Assembly (NCBI GenBank): GCA_965223215.1
Contig: CBDCVZ010000010.1
Span: 1,116,001-1,180,000, forward strand
Direction: 5' to 3'
DNA length: 64,000 bases
Source: JABDMH01 sp965223215
GTDB lineage: Bacteria > Bacteroidota > Bacteroidia > Chitinophagales > Saprospiraceae
Shown here: positions 26,872 through 37,044 of the stretch, in pieces
Numbering within the stretch: position 1 is the stretch's first letter
Layout of the letters: every line of letters begins with the position of its first letter
The notes under the pieces: model-generated
Database searches by the model: none
What the model was told of the DNA's origin: nothing
The model's input: the letters and a program-made list of their open reading frames with translations, nothing else
Position numbers and translations under genes: made by a program

Positions 26872-29820
26872 CTATTCCTTATTCTCCTGGGGCATCATCA
26901 CGACCTCAATATAGTTGTCGGTCGAAAAAATCTTTTCTGCCATAGCCCGAATATCTTCTTTGGAGAGCGCATCTATCAGTTTCTCGTATGCTTCCATCTG
27001 AATTAATTCAGGGTCTAATTTATAGGAGTAGTATCGCCGCAATGAATTCGACCAAAAATTGTTTTCCTTAAGGTTTTTGATCCTTTGCTGCCGGTGCAGC
27101 TCCTTGATTTTGGTCAGATCTTTATCAGTGGGTCCATCGGTCATCATATCTTTCAAATCGCGATGTGCAATGCTGATTAGTGTATCTACCTCATCGGGTT
27201 CAGCGTTGAACGAAATCGTGACCCCGAATCCTTCCTTCGGCCTTTTCGAAGCACTACCACTCACGCTCACACCATAAACACCTCCCTGATCCTCTCTCAT
27301 TGATTCCCTCAGTCTATTCCGAAGCGCCTCCATCAATGAAGTCAGCTCATATCGTGATTTTCGATCATCCCAGTCAAACTCACCATGCCAGCTCAATTGT
27401 ACCTGCGACTTAGGTGCTTCTCCAAATGAAAATCGCTCAACGTGTTTACCCTCGGCAATGTTGGCATTGACATCCTTCCAGGTTTCTTTCCGATGTGTGG
27501 CGGGAATGCTTGCTAAATATTTGGTAATGAAGGGTGTAATGCTCTCGATGGTAAAATTACCCACGATGATGAAGGTGAAATCACTAGGATCTGCAAAGCG
27601 GTCCTGATAGACTTCAAAAACCTTGTCTAAATTAATCTTATCCAAATCCTCTACCGTCGGAATCCCCCTTCTAATATGATCACCATACTTTATTTTGGTC
27701 ACCTTGTCGCGGTAATAGAAGTTGGGATTAACCATTAAATTTTGTAGAATCTGTTTCTGACGGTTGATGATGGATTGAAAGGCTTCTTCATCCTTGCGTG
27801 GAGCGGTAAAGTACAGATGAATCAACTGAAACATCGTCTCCACATCCTTGATCGTGCTGAAACCCTGAAGACCTTCCTCCAACTCGCCAATGTATGGGCT
27901 GACATTCACCTGTTTGCCCGCCATCATCTTCTGCAGTTGAATCAGATCAAAATCGGCAATGCCAGATTGATTGATGATGGCTGAAGCAATGGAAGCAGAT
28001 TGATAATCTTCATCGGGATAAATCGAATGTCCACCCGGACTAAAAGATGTGAAACTTATCTCATCATTTTGAAAATCTGTCGGTTTTAATACTACTTTAA
28101 TCCCATTTGAAAGCTCCAGTTCGGTCACACCGATCGAAGGAATTTCGTTTTGATTGACAACCGAACCCATCGGTGGCACATGCTCGAGCAAAGGCACATC
28201 AGCAACTGCATCTTCATAGGGTTCGACGTCGGCTGCATCTACTTCCTCAATGAGTTTTAAGATGTCAGCCTCAGTAGGAAGTGGTACTTCCTCTTTGTCA
28301 GGTCCAGTGATCACAATCACCCTATTCTCTCCCTCGGTGATCCATTGCTTGGTCAAAGCATTGACTTCTTCGAGCTGAATGGTGGGAAGTAGTGCCTTGG
28401 AAAGCTCCAAGCGCTGTGTCGGACTTGGTACGGGGTTATCGTTGAGAAAATGATAGACATAGCGCATCGAAAGAGAAGCAGATTGCGTTTTATCTTCCTC
28501 CTTTGCGGCAGTCTCCGCTTCAGAGATCATTTCGATTCTTGTGCGATCGAGTTCTGAAGAGGTAAAACCATGAGCAAGCGCCCGTTTATTCTCTTGTAAC
28601 ACTGCCTGCAGTCCCTGCATCACCTGGCCCTCGCCCGTCGAAACAAAGGCAGTGTAACTGTCCAGTGAACCAACCTGTCTGCCGTATCCTGAATAGCCAT
28701 AGATGAATGGTGGGTTGGCTGATTGACGCAGTTCATCAAGTCGATTGTTCAGCATGCGATTGTATAGGCTTCTCACCAGTGATTGCCGGTATTCGCCGAT
28801 GTTTGTGGTCTTTTGATGTGGATGTTTATACATCACCCGTGCAGTCGTAAAACTGGCTTCCTTATCTTTGGTGATGGCTACGAGTGTCTGATCGTGATCC
28901 GGGAATCCGTACTGTTCCCTTTGGCGTGGGTTCTCCGGATTCTTCAATTTTGAAAAACGCTCTAAAATATCTTCTTCCACGGCCTCGACATCAATATCCC
29001 CAACAACTACAAGAGCCATTAAATCTGGTCGATACCAATCGCGATAAAATCTTTTTAGTGCATCGTAGGGTGCATTGTTGATGATTTCCCTTGTGCCAAT
29101 CGGAAGTCGATTGGCATATTTCGAGTTATAAAAAATAACCGGCAAATATTCGTTGCGCATTCGTTCGTCTGCGCTCAGACCAGATCGCAGTTCGGATTCT
29201 ACCACACCTCTCTCCTTGTCAATTTCTTCGTCTTCAAAGGTTACTCCCTGCGCCCAATCTTCCAGCACCAGCATACCTTTGTCAAATAATGCCAATGAAT
29301 CTGTGCGAACCTGGAGCATGTAAACGGTCTCATCAAAACTGGTGTATGCATTTAGATCAGGTCCAAATCTGGTACCGACACTCTGTAGATAATCTACCAA
29401 CTCGCTCTTCTCAAAATGGGTGGTTCCATTGAAGGCCATGTGCTCCACAAAATGAGCCAGTCCCAACTGATCGTCATCTTCATTAATGGATCCAACGCGA
29501 ACGGCTAGGCGCAACTCAGCTCGATCTTCGGGCTTTTCATTTTTCTGAATGTAATAGACCAGGCCGTTATCAAGCTTACCCATGCGTACACGCGGATCTA
29601 AGGGTATGGGTTGCAAGCGTGGATCACGAGCCTCCTCCTCAGGAGTGGTCTTGGCCGGACCTTCCACCCGAGGTTCTTTGGCCTCCATCACCTGGGGAGC
29701 CTGTGCCATGACAGCCTCTGCTACCTCTTCTTTTGGACTATCGGCAACGTTCGTGGCCACCTTGGGGGTGCATCCAAAAAGGAATAACCACAGTAGGGAA
29801 ATGCATAATCTGTTAGTCAT
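26872..29820 (-). CDS. M16 (insulinase-family) zinc peptidase lipoprotein
   Basis: 982 residues, with lipobox LFGC (Cys17) then a Pro/Glu-rich linker to ~65. The first M16 half has the inverted zinc motif HFVEH (123-127) and the downstream Glu in ERGVVESELRSG near 205. The second, inactive-type half (~560-970) lacks HxxEH and has the R/Y pair region typical of the clamshell. Such enzymes degrade peptides in the periplasm or at the outer membrane. Length agrees with Bacteroidota two-domain M16 proteins. Confidence 0.92.
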   Translation of the reverse strand: MTNRLCISLLWLFLFGCTPKVATNVADSPKEEVAEAVMAQAPQVMEAKEPRVEGPAKTTPEEEARDPRLQPIPLDPRVRMGKLDNGLVYYIQKNEKPEDRAELRLAVRVGSINEDDDQLGLAHFVEHMAFNGTTHFEKSELVDYLQSVGTRFGPDLNAYTSFDETVYMLQVRTDSLALFDKGMLVLEDWAQGVTFEDEEIDKERGVVESELRSGLSADERMRNEYLPVIFYNSKYANRLPIGTREIINNAPYDALKRFYRDWYRPDLMALVVVGDIDVEAVEEDILERFSKLKNPENPRQREQYGFPDHDQTLVAITKDKEASFTTARVMYKHPHQKTTNIGEYRQSLVRSLYNRMLNNRLDELRQSANPPFIYGYSGYGRQVGSLDSYTAFVSTGEGQVMQGLQAVLQENKRALAHGFTSSELDRTRIEMISEAETAAKEEDKTQSASLSMRYVYHFLNDNPVPSPTQRLELSKALLPTIQLEEVNALTKQWITEGENRVIVITGPDKEEVPLPTEADILKLIEEVDAADVEPYEDAVADVPLLEHVPPMGSVVNQNEIPSIGVTELELSNGIKVVLKPTDFQNDEISFTSFSPGGHSIYPDEDYQSASIASAIINQSGIADFDLIQLQKMMAGKQVNVSPYIGELEEGLQGFSTIKDVETMFQLIHLYFTAPRKDEEAFQSIINRQKQILQNLMVNPNFYYRDKVTKIKYGDHIRRGIPTVEDLDKINLDKVFEVYQDRFADPSDFTFIIVGNFTIESITPFITKYLASIPATHRKETWKDVNANIAEGKHVERFSFGEAPKSQVQLSWHGEFDWDDRKSRYELTSLMEALRNRLRESMREDQGGVYGVSVSGSASKRPKEGFGVTISFNAEPDEVDTLISIAHRDLKDMMTDGPTDKDLTKIKELHRQQRIKNLKENNFWSNSLRRYYSYKLDPELIQMEAYEKLIDALSKEDIRAMAEKIFSTDNYIEVVMMPQENKE

Positions 29821-29986
29821 AGTCTTGTCGAAATCTTTAGGTTAAAACGTTTTTAGCAAAATGGATGCTGTATCTCCCGCATACATATCTTAATAAAGGT
29901 AATTTCTCGATAAGATATTGTTTACAGACCCTGCATCAGCCTACTTATCTGGCAGATGCATGTTGGATTGGGTTTGGCGTCTGCAT

Positions 29987-31321
29987 TCATCTCATCGGGC
30001 CCCTCATGCCTGCCATAGAATCCTTGAATTTGCCTTTACTCATCATATGCATCATCTTACGCATCTGATGAAATTGCTTTACAAACATATTTATCTCGTG
30101 AATATTATGGCCACACCCCATGGCGATGCGGCGTTTGCGACTCATATTCAATAGTTCAGGATTCGCTCTTTCCTCTTGTGTCATGGATTGAATGATGGCC
30201 TCCACCTTATTAAATGCTTTATCGTCAATGTCTAGATTTTTAGTCATTTTGCTCATTCCCGGGATCATGTTGATCAATGACTTCACGTCTCCCATCTTCT
30301 TTATCTGTTTGAGTTGGCTCTGAAAATCATTGAAGTCAAACTTGTTCTTCTTGATCTTCTTTTCCAGACGTTTAGCTTCCTTTTCATCAAACTGTTCCTG
30401 AGCTTTCTCGACGAAAGACACAATGTCACCCATCCCCAAAATGCGTTGCGCCATCCGGTCCGGATGAAAAACGTCTAAGGTATCCATGGTTTCACCTGTA
30501 CTCACAAATTTGATCGGTTTGCCGACCGTATACTTTACGGTAAGGGCAGCGCCCCCTCTGGTATCACCATCTAGTTTGGTTAGTACCACACCATCATAGT
30601 CGATCACCTCATTGAAGGCAGCAGCCGTGTTTACCGCATCCTGACCAGTCATCGAATCGACGACAAAAAGTGTTTCCGTAGGGGTAATGGCATCCTTGAT
30701 ATTGGAGATCTCAGTCATCATTTCCTCGTCAACCGCTAGCCTGCCTGCGGTATCTACGATCACTACATCATGACTATTTTGCTTGGCAAATAAGAGGGCA
30801 TTACCAGCAATCTCTACTGGATTCTTATTTTCCACTTCCTTATAGATGGCAACATTAATTTGTTTCCCCAAGACTTCTAGTTGGTCGATCGCAGCGGGTC
30901 GATATACGTCACATGCCACCAACAGCGGATTGTGTTTCTTTTTAACCTTGAGAAAATTAGCCAGCTTGGCACTAAAGGTGGTCTTACCTGATCCTTGCAA
31001 ACCCGCTACAAGTACTACACCAGGGTCGCCCTTGACGTTGATCCCAGCTGCCTGCCCTCCCATGAGTTGGACCAACTCATCCATCACAATCTTTACCATC
31101 AGCTCTCCGGGCTTGACCGCTTTAAGAACATTTTGGGCACCCATTGCCTCTTCCTTCACCTTGTCAGTAAATTCTTTGGCAATTTTGTAATTGACATCAG
31201 CTGCCACCAAAGCTCTTCTGATCTCTTTGATGGATTGAGCAACATTGATCTCCGTCAATTTGCCTTGGCCTGTCAGCGTCTTAAAGGCGCCTTCCAATCG
31301 ATCATTTAGGCTTTCAAACAT
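29987..31321 (-). CDS. ffh: Signal recognition particle protein
   Basis: 444 residues. N domain (1-~95), then the GTPase domain with P-loop GLQGSGKTT near 108, DTAGRLAVDE and TKLDGDTRGG, and a Met-rich M domain (~300-444, ending MRKMMHMMSKGKFKDSMAG) that binds signal sequences and SRP RNA. It targets nascent membrane proteins to FtsY. It is divergent from yidC. No 4.5S/SRP RNA was recognised next to it. Confidence 0.97.
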   Translation of the reverse strand: MFESLNDRLEGAFKTLTGQGKLTEINVAQSIKEIRRALVAADVNYKIAKEFTDKVKEEAMGAQNVLKAVKPGELMVKIVMDELVQLMGGQAAGINVKGDPGVVLVAGLQGSGKTTFSAKLANFLKVKKKHNPLLVACDVYRPAAIDQLEVLGKQINVAIYKEVENKNPVEIAGNALLFAKQNSHDVVIVDTAGRLAVDEEMMTEISNIKDAITPTETLFVVDSMTGQDAVNTAAAFNEVIDYDGVVLTKLDGDTRGGAALTVKYTVGKPIKFVSTGETMDTLDVFHPDRMAQRILGMGDIVSFVEKAQEQFDEKEAKRLEKKIKKNKFDFNDFQSQLKQIKKMGDVKSLINMIPGMSKMTKNLDIDDKAFNKVEAIIQSMTQEERANPELLNMSRKRRIAMGCGHNIHEINMFVKQFHQMRKMMHMMSKGKFKDSMAGMRGPMR

Positions 31322-31369
31322 GTACTTCCTATTTTAAGGTTGGATTTTTTGAAAATCTTCTCGCAGGCA

Positions 31370-31377
31370 CAAAAATA
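31370..31377 (-). promoter_or_regulatory. -7 promoter element of ffh
   Basis: Minus strand TATTTTTG, an exact TAnnTTTG match 48 bases before the ffh ATG. A TTG 16 bp upstream is a possible -33 element. Confidence 0.45.
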
Positions 31378-31661
31378 ATAGGAAATATCGAATCAACTCG
31401 ACTTCTATGATGGGGTGTCACGTGGGTTTCCCTTGGGGTAATCACCTCCCGATCACTTTTGAATTCTAGCACGTAAGTGAATCCTAATCAGGGTCAAGAG
31501 CCTGTCGCCCATATCAATTAGTGCAATGATAGTCTTGTCGCTAATTGGAGGCAAATTTTCTACCACGGCAAGGTTGAATCCGGCCGTGATTCATACCGGT
31601 TCTAGATCCTGGTATGGATGCGTCGAGTGTTGGTCCATGACCTGGATCCCTTTGATCGACT
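31378..31661. other. Intergenic region between ffh and yidC without recognised gene
   Basis: The full gap is 31322-31723 (402 bp). It contains the two opposing promoters at its ends. The central part shows no ORF with protein-like features, no tRNA or SRP-RNA consensus and no strong terminator. Confidence 0.5.
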
Positions 31662-31665
31662 TTTG

Positions 31666-31695
31666 TTTGATGGTAACTCCAAAGTTGTACCTTTG
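31666..31695 (+). promoter_or_regulatory. -33/-7 promoter of yidC
   Basis: TTTG at 31666-31669 and TACCTTTG at 31688-31695 with 18 bp between, an exact Bacteroidota promoter. It ends 28 bases before the ATG at 31724 and lies inside the longer open frame that starts at 31526, so it decides the start. Confidence 0.65.
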
Positions 31696-31723
31696 CGACA
31701 ATTTTTTTGACAGGAAGCGCGGT

Positions 31724-33607
31724 ATGGATCGGAATACAATAACGGGTATCATTCTCATTTTTCTCCTCTTTTACCTTTGGGCACGGCTCAATGCACCCAG
31801 TGAGGAACAATTGGCAGAAATGCAGCGGGTGCAAGACTCCATTGCGCTGGAAGAAGAGCGGTTGGCGCAGCTACCTGCTGAGCAACCCACCGCACCAGAT
31901 CGAGAGCCCCGGGTTGATCTGGCTACAGAAGACTCTCTTCAAAACTTAAGGAGACAAGCAGAATGGGGTGTATTTGCACCAGCTGCCAATGGTACGGCCC
32001 GTGAAGAAATCTTGGAAAATGACTTCATTCGAGTCACTTTCAATACCAAAGGTGGGAACATCAAATCCGTATTTTTGAAGGAGTTTCAGAAACTGGTAGA
32101 AAACGAAGAACGCAAGGATGTATTTGAGGATCTCTATCTGATGGAGGATGAGAAAAATCGGTTCGAATATCATTTTCCAGCACCTTTTGCTCCCAATGGT
32201 GTGGTCAAATCAAGTGACCTGTATTTTGAAGTCTCGTCAAAATCTGATCGCGATCTTACTTTGACTGCTAATCTTGATGGAGGACGATCTATCAGTCAAG
32301 TGTACACCCTAAATGAGGGCGATTATACGCTGGATTATCAGCTTAAACTGGTGGGCTTAGATAATGTATTGCCCAGTGGTACCAGCGGAATTGTCTTGAA
32401 TTGGGTGAACTATCTCGACAAAATCGAGAAAAACTATAATTACGAAAAGACCAATGCCACGGTCTATTACAAGGAAATTGGAGAAGATCCCAGCTATTGT
32501 TCTAGCACGGGTGATGACATCGAAACACTGGATGAGTTGCCCCTAAAGTGGGTCTCACACGCGCATCAGTTCTTCAATACTTCATTGATTGCTGACAAGC
32601 AGTTTGATGCCGGAGTTTTGGAAACTAGGAACTTGGATGAATCCGAACCAGATTTGAAGTATTTATCAAGTGTCATCAACGTACCCTTCAGCGGCAGTGC
32701 CGACGAAACGATCGACATGATGTGGTATTTGGGACCAAACGAATTTGACCGACTTCAATCCTTTGGTGTAGACCTAGAAGATGTAGTACCGTATGGGTGG
32801 AGCATATTCGGTACGATTAATCGCTGGGTTATTCGGCCCATCTACAACTTCTTAAGTCAGTACATCGGCAGCGCTGGAATCGTCATTTTGTTGTTGACTT
32901 TAATTGTCAAATCCTTGGTCTATCCCCTGACCTACAAAATGCTTTACTCTCAGAGCAAGATGGGTGCCCTAAAACCGCAGATGGCGAAGCTGAAAGAAAA
33001 GTATAAAGACGATCAGCAAAAGGTACAAATGGAGACCATGAAGATCTATCGGGAATACGGGGTAAACCCTGCCGGTGGATGCTTTCCGATGATTCTCCAA
33101 ATGCCGATCTGGTTTGCACTCTATCGATTTTTCCCTGCTTCGATAGAGTTTCGGCAAGCTTCTTTTCTATGGGCCAATGACCTCTCGAGTTACGACGTCT
33201 TTTTTCAACTGCCCTTTGAGGTGCCATTTTTGGGTGGCCACATCAGCCTATTTACCTTTCTGTGGGCCGTCTCCATGCTTATCTATACGTACTACAACAG
33301 TAAGATTATGGACATGAGCAGCATCAACCCCATGATGAAGTATATGCAGTACCTCATGCCGTTGATGTTCGTGTTCTTCTTCAATAATTTTGCCTCTGGA
33401 TTGACCTGCTATTTACTCTTCAGCAACCTGATGAATATAACCCAAACGATTGTGACCAAGAATTACCTTATTGACTCTGCTAAGATTCAGGCAGAATTGG
33501 ATGCAAACAAGAAGAAGCCTAAGAAAAAGGGAGGCTTCCAGCAGAGATTGGCCAAGGCACTGGAAGAGCAGCAAAAAATTGCCCAGCAGAAGGCCAAAAG
33601 AGGGTGA
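31724..33607 (+). CDS. yidC: Membrane protein insertase YidC
   Basis: 627 residues. The ATG at 31724 gives MDRNTITGIILIFLLFYLW, the standard YidC N-terminal helix; the frame runs back to 31526 but that part contains the promoter. A large periplasmic beta domain (~70-360) follows, then the insertase core: helix near 385-405 (GIVILLLTLIVKSLVYPLT), a coiled cytoplasmic loop, and GCFPMILQMPIWFALYRF. The C-terminal tail is Lys/Gln-rich, as is common for ribosome contact. It inserts inner-membrane proteins alone or with Sec; its gene faces ffh, which delivers such proteins. Confidence 0.96.
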   Translation: MDRNTITGIILIFLLFYLWARLNAPSEEQLAEMQRVQDSIALEEERLAQLPAEQPTAPDREPRVDLATEDSLQNLRRQAEWGVFAPAANGTAREEILENDFIRVTFNTKGGNIKSVFLKEFQKLVENEERKDVFEDLYLMEDEKNRFEYHFPAPFAPNGVVKSSDLYFEVSSKSDRDLTLTANLDGGRSISQVYTLNEGDYTLDYQLKLVGLDNVLPSGTSGIVLNWVNYLDKIEKNYNYEKTNATVYYKEIGEDPSYCSSTGDDIETLDELPLKWVSHAHQFFNTSLIADKQFDAGVLETRNLDESEPDLKYLSSVINVPFSGSADETIDMMWYLGPNEFDRLQSFGVDLEDVVPYGWSIFGTINRWVIRPIYNFLSQYIGSAGIVILLLTLIVKSLVYPLTYKMLYSQSKMGALKPQMAKLKEKYKDDQQKVQMETMKIYREYGVNPAGGCFPMILQMPIWFALYRFFPASIEFRQASFLWANDLSSYDVFFQLPFEVPFLGGHISLFTFLWAVSMLIYTYYNSKIMDMSSINPMMKYMQYLMPLMFVFFFNNFASGLTCYLLFSNLMNITQTIVTKNYLIDSAKIQAELDANKKKPKKKGGFQQRLAKALEEQQKIAQQKAKRG

Positions 33608-33637
33608 TTCCACTCGTTTACTTAATTTGGGGCAATA

Positions 33638-34678
33638 GTGAGCTACAAACCAGAGATTGTGGGGATTATTGGTGCCGGTCGATTCGGAACGACCCTGGCG
33701 ACGCTGGTAGCCAATAACTGTGAAGTCCTCCTGTTCACTCGCCATCAAAAAACCGCGGCCGAGATCAATGCAGGCGTTGCTAAATTTGGATATCAACTAC
33801 CAAAAAATGTCACTGCGACCACTTCGGCAGAAGAGATCTGTAAAAGAAGTAAGGTAATCATACCGGTGTTGCCATCTTCTGCCTTTCGCGATGTGATGCA
33901 AATTTTTGCACCTCATCTATTCCCCTACCATGTGGTTATTCACGCCACCAAAGGTTTCGATATCCGCGATGTTGATTTTGCCGGATTTAATCCTAAGGTG
34001 AGTCGAAAAAACATTCGAACGATGAGTTCGGTGGTAACCGATGAGACCCAAGTGGTCAGGGTAGGATGTATCTCGGGACCAAACCTTTCAGCGGAAATAA
34101 GGAGAGGCCTGCCCTCTGCAACGGTGCTGGCGAGTGAATTTGATGAGGTCATAACCCTTGGTCACCAAATTTTAGGAGACACGGGCTTTCGAATTTATGG
34201 GTCTCATGATCTCTTAGGTACCGAGGTGGCAGGTGCCCTAAAGAATATGATTGCCATCGGCACCGGTATGATTGCAGGACTTGAACTGGGTAAGAACATC
34301 GAAGCTCTATTTATTACCCGCGGCCTTCGCGAGATGATGGTGATCGGACGGGCCTTGGGAGCAAATGTGAACACCTTCTTCGGAACCGCTGGACTCGGTG
34401 ATTTGATTGCTACTGCCACCAGTAAGGACAGTCGCAATTATGCCTTTGGTTTGCAAATGGCCTCGGGTAAATCACTCGAGGAAATTAATCGTGACTATCA
34501 CGAATTGACGGAAGGGGTTCGGACGATCAAACTGATGCATCACTTTGCTTCACGTTCAAAACTCGAGGTACCGATTGTAGAAATGCTTTATGCTGTCATC
34601 TATCAAGGCCTGCCTTTACATCTGGCAGTAGAATATCTGCTCGAATATCCCTATGCTATTGACGTAGATTATCTATAA
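33638..34678 (+). CDS. gpsA: NAD(P)H-dependent glycerol-3-phosphate dehydrogenase
   Basis: 346 residues, GTG start. The enzyme reduces dihydroxyacetone phosphate to glycerol 3-phosphate for phospholipid synthesis. Rossmann motif GIIGAGRFGTTLA near residue 9; VIHATKGFD, SGPNLSAEI and the catalytic Lys in GALKNMIAIGTGM are all present, as is GLGDLIATATS. It lies 30 bp after yidC in the same direction, so the two may be co-transcribed. Confidence 0.95.
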   Translation: MSYKPEIVGIIGAGRFGTTLATLVANNCEVLLFTRHQKTAAEINAGVAKFGYQLPKNVTATTSAEEICKRSKVIIPVLPSSAFRDVMQIFAPHLFPYHVVIHATKGFDIRDVDFAGFNPKVSRKNIRTMSSVVTDETQVVRVGCISGPNLSAEIRRGLPSATVLASEFDEVITLGHQILGDTGFRIYGSHDLLGTEVAGALKNMIAIGTGMIAGLELGKNIEALFITRGLREMMVIGRALGANVNTFFGTAGLGDLIATATSKDSRNYAFGLQMASGKSLEEINRDYHELTEGVRTIKLMHHFASRSKLEVPIVEMLYAVIYQGLPLHLAVEYLLEYPYAIDVDYL

Positions 34679-34729
34679 AATCAAACTGATTTTCTATCTT
34701 GTTCGCATCAGGCTTCACCTTAAAATCAT

Positions 34730-36814
34730 TTGCACTTGACGGAACATGATATACCTCATATAGAGCGCGATATAAGCTGGTTATCTTTCAATTATCGGGT
34801 TTTGCAAGAAGCCAAAGATCCGTCCGTGCCGCTGTTTGAACGCATCAAGTTTATGGCCATTTACTCCTCTAATTTGGGAGAGTTCTTCGCCGTCCGTGTG
34901 GCCCAGCAACGAAATCTTTTGCGAATCGGCAAGAAAACAAAAAAGGCTCTTGAATATAAACCCAGGCTTATACTAAAGGAAATTCTCGCCATTGTCAATA
35001 AGCAACAGGAAGAATTTAGCCGGATTTTTGAAAAGGAGATTGTGCCTGCGCTGCGGCGCAATCAAATATTTTTGAAACGCCGATTGGATTTAAATGAAGA
35101 GCAGAAGGTGTTCGTCGAACAGTATTTTCGTGATAAGATGCTGCCCTTTGTGCAACCTGTGCTGCTGGTCAAAAACAAAATACGACCCTTCTTAACCAAC
35201 TCATCGTTATACCTCGCCGTCGTACTTCGAACCAAAGGTAAATCAAATGCACACTTGCAATATGCCATCGTAAAAGTCCCTTCCGAACACCTGCCACGAT
35301 TCCTGGAACTACCCTCGGCTGAGGGGCAGTATGATCTTATTATGATCGATGACATTGTGCGGCATAGCATTGCTTGGCTTTTTCCCGGATTCGATGTACA
35401 GGATACCTTTTCAGTTAAGCTCACCCGTGACGCTGAGTTGTACATCGATGATGAATTCTCAGGAGACCTTCTAGAGAAGATTAAGACCAGCTTGCAGCGA
35501 CGAAACGTAGGTCCAGCTTCCCGCCTTGTTTACGATCGTGAAATGCCCAAGGCACTTTTGAAGTATTTACAAACCGTGCTAGAATTAGAGAATTTTGATT
35601 TACTGCCTGAGGGACGCTACCACAATAATTTTGATTTTTTCAAGTTTCCACATTTTGGCCTGAAACACCTTGAGCAGATGGTGTTGCCACCCCTCCCCTT
35701 CTCGGTGATTGAGAAAAGTGAAGACGTTTTCTCTACAATTGACGCACAAGATCGCCTGGTTCATTTCCCATATCACAGCTATCAATCGGTCGTGCGATTT
35801 TTTTATGATGCAGCACTAGATCCGGCAGTGACCCATATTAAGATCATCCAATATCGGGTGGGGAAGAAATCCCAAATCATGGAAGCATTGATGGAGGCCG
35901 TCAGGCGCGGTAAAAGCGTAAGTGCATTCGTAGAGGTCAAGGCCAGGTTTGATGAAGAGGCTAACCTAACCTGGGGCCAGAAATTGTCTGCAGCTGGTGT
36001 GAAGGTATTTTATAGTTTTCCCGGACTTAAGGTACACTCAAAAGCAGCATTAGTGAGACGCATTGAGGATGGGAAACCAAAATTGTACACTTATTTAAGT
36101 ACCGGTAATTTTCATGAGGTCACAGCTAAGATATACAGTGACTTGGGCCTGTTTACGGCCGACCCACGACTCACCGGAGAAATTGCCACTATATTCTCCA
36201 TTTTGGAGACGCGTAAATTGCCGGATAGTGATTTTGATCACCTTCTGGTCGGCCAGTTCAATTTACGCACCGCGCTCATGAAACTGATTGACGATGAAAT
36301 TGCTCAGGCGCAGGCTGGAAAAAAGGCACAGATCATACTCAAGCTCAATAATCTCCAAGATATCGACATGATAGCACAACTCTACCGTGCCAGTAGGCAG
36401 GGGGTGCGTATCAAGTTAATTGTTCGTGGGATTTGCTGCCTTATTCCGGGACTCAAAAATTACAGTGAAAATATTGAGGCCATCAGCATTGTAGACCGCT
36501 ATTTGGAGCACTCCAGAATTTTTATTTTTCACGCAGCTGGCGCTGAAAAAATCTACTTGTCTTCTGCTGATTGGATGACACGAAATTTGAGTTATCGAAT
36601 TGAAACGGTATTTCCGGTGTACGAACCGTCCATAAAGAAAACTATCATGGACCTCATTGAAGCCCAATTAAACGACAATGTGAAATCCAGGATAATCGAC
36701 AAAGACCAGAAGAATCAATACGTCAAATCCAGCAACGGTTTGCCCATCCAATCACAACTCGAAACTTACTATTACTTTAAGCGCAAAGAAAAAAAGTTTT
36801 CAGAAACCATCTGA
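34730..36814 (+). CDS. ppk1: Polyphosphate kinase 1
   Basis: 694 residues; starts at a TTG (34730), with a second TTG at 34736 equally possible. N domain begins ERDISWLSFNYRVLQEA. The histidine that is autophosphorylated is His436 in VHSKAALV, and the second conserved His near 594 is in LEHSRIF, matching the spacing in E. coli PPK (435/592). STGNFHE and SADWMTRN are phosphate-site segments. It makes polyphosphate from ATP reversibly. No ppx is adjacent. Confidence 0.95.
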   Translation: MHLTEHDIPHIERDISWLSFNYRVLQEAKDPSVPLFERIKFMAIYSSNLGEFFAVRVAQQRNLLRIGKKTKKALEYKPRLILKEILAIVNKQQEEFSRIFEKEIVPALRRNQIFLKRRLDLNEEQKVFVEQYFRDKMLPFVQPVLLVKNKIRPFLTNSSLYLAVVLRTKGKSNAHLQYAIVKVPSEHLPRFLELPSAEGQYDLIMIDDIVRHSIAWLFPGFDVQDTFSVKLTRDAELYIDDEFSGDLLEKIKTSLQRRNVGPASRLVYDREMPKALLKYLQTVLELENFDLLPEGRYHNNFDFFKFPHFGLKHLEQMVLPPLPFSVIEKSEDVFSTIDAQDRLVHFPYHSYQSVVRFFYDAALDPAVTHIKIIQYRVGKKSQIMEALMEAVRRGKSVSAFVEVKARFDEEANLTWGQKLSAAGVKVFYSFPGLKVHSKAALVRRIEDGKPKLYTYLSTGNFHEVTAKIYSDLGLFTADPRLTGEIATIFSILETRKLPDSDFDHLLVGQFNLRTALMKLIDDEIAQAQAGKKAQIILKLNNLQDIDMIAQLYRASRQGVRIKLIVRGICCLIPGLKNYSENIEAISIVDRYLEHSRIFIFHAAGAEKIYLSSADWMTRNLSYRIETVFPVYEPSIKKTIMDLIEAQLNDNVKSRIIDKDQKNQYVKSSNGLPIQSQLETYYYFKRKEKKFSETI

Positions 36815-37044
36815 TTGCACCAGGCTCTACGTCGTTCAAAATTACCCTGCAGGTAAAAACGCATGGTTGATTAAGAGGGAAACAGCAATCAGGTGCAAAA
36901 TGTAACCAACGACGAGTATTAGCAAAATTTTTCTCTTACCTAGCATTCGACAAGTATTTATCTTGCAGCTAGGTACGGTGGGTTGGTTTGGCTCACTAAA
37001 TAAGCGATGAACTTTAAGAAAAACGCCAAGTAAAACATCATATT

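Noticed and set aside
31526..31723. N-terminal extension of YidC
   Set aside because: Contains an exact -33/-7 promoter, and the family N-terminal helix starts at 31724.
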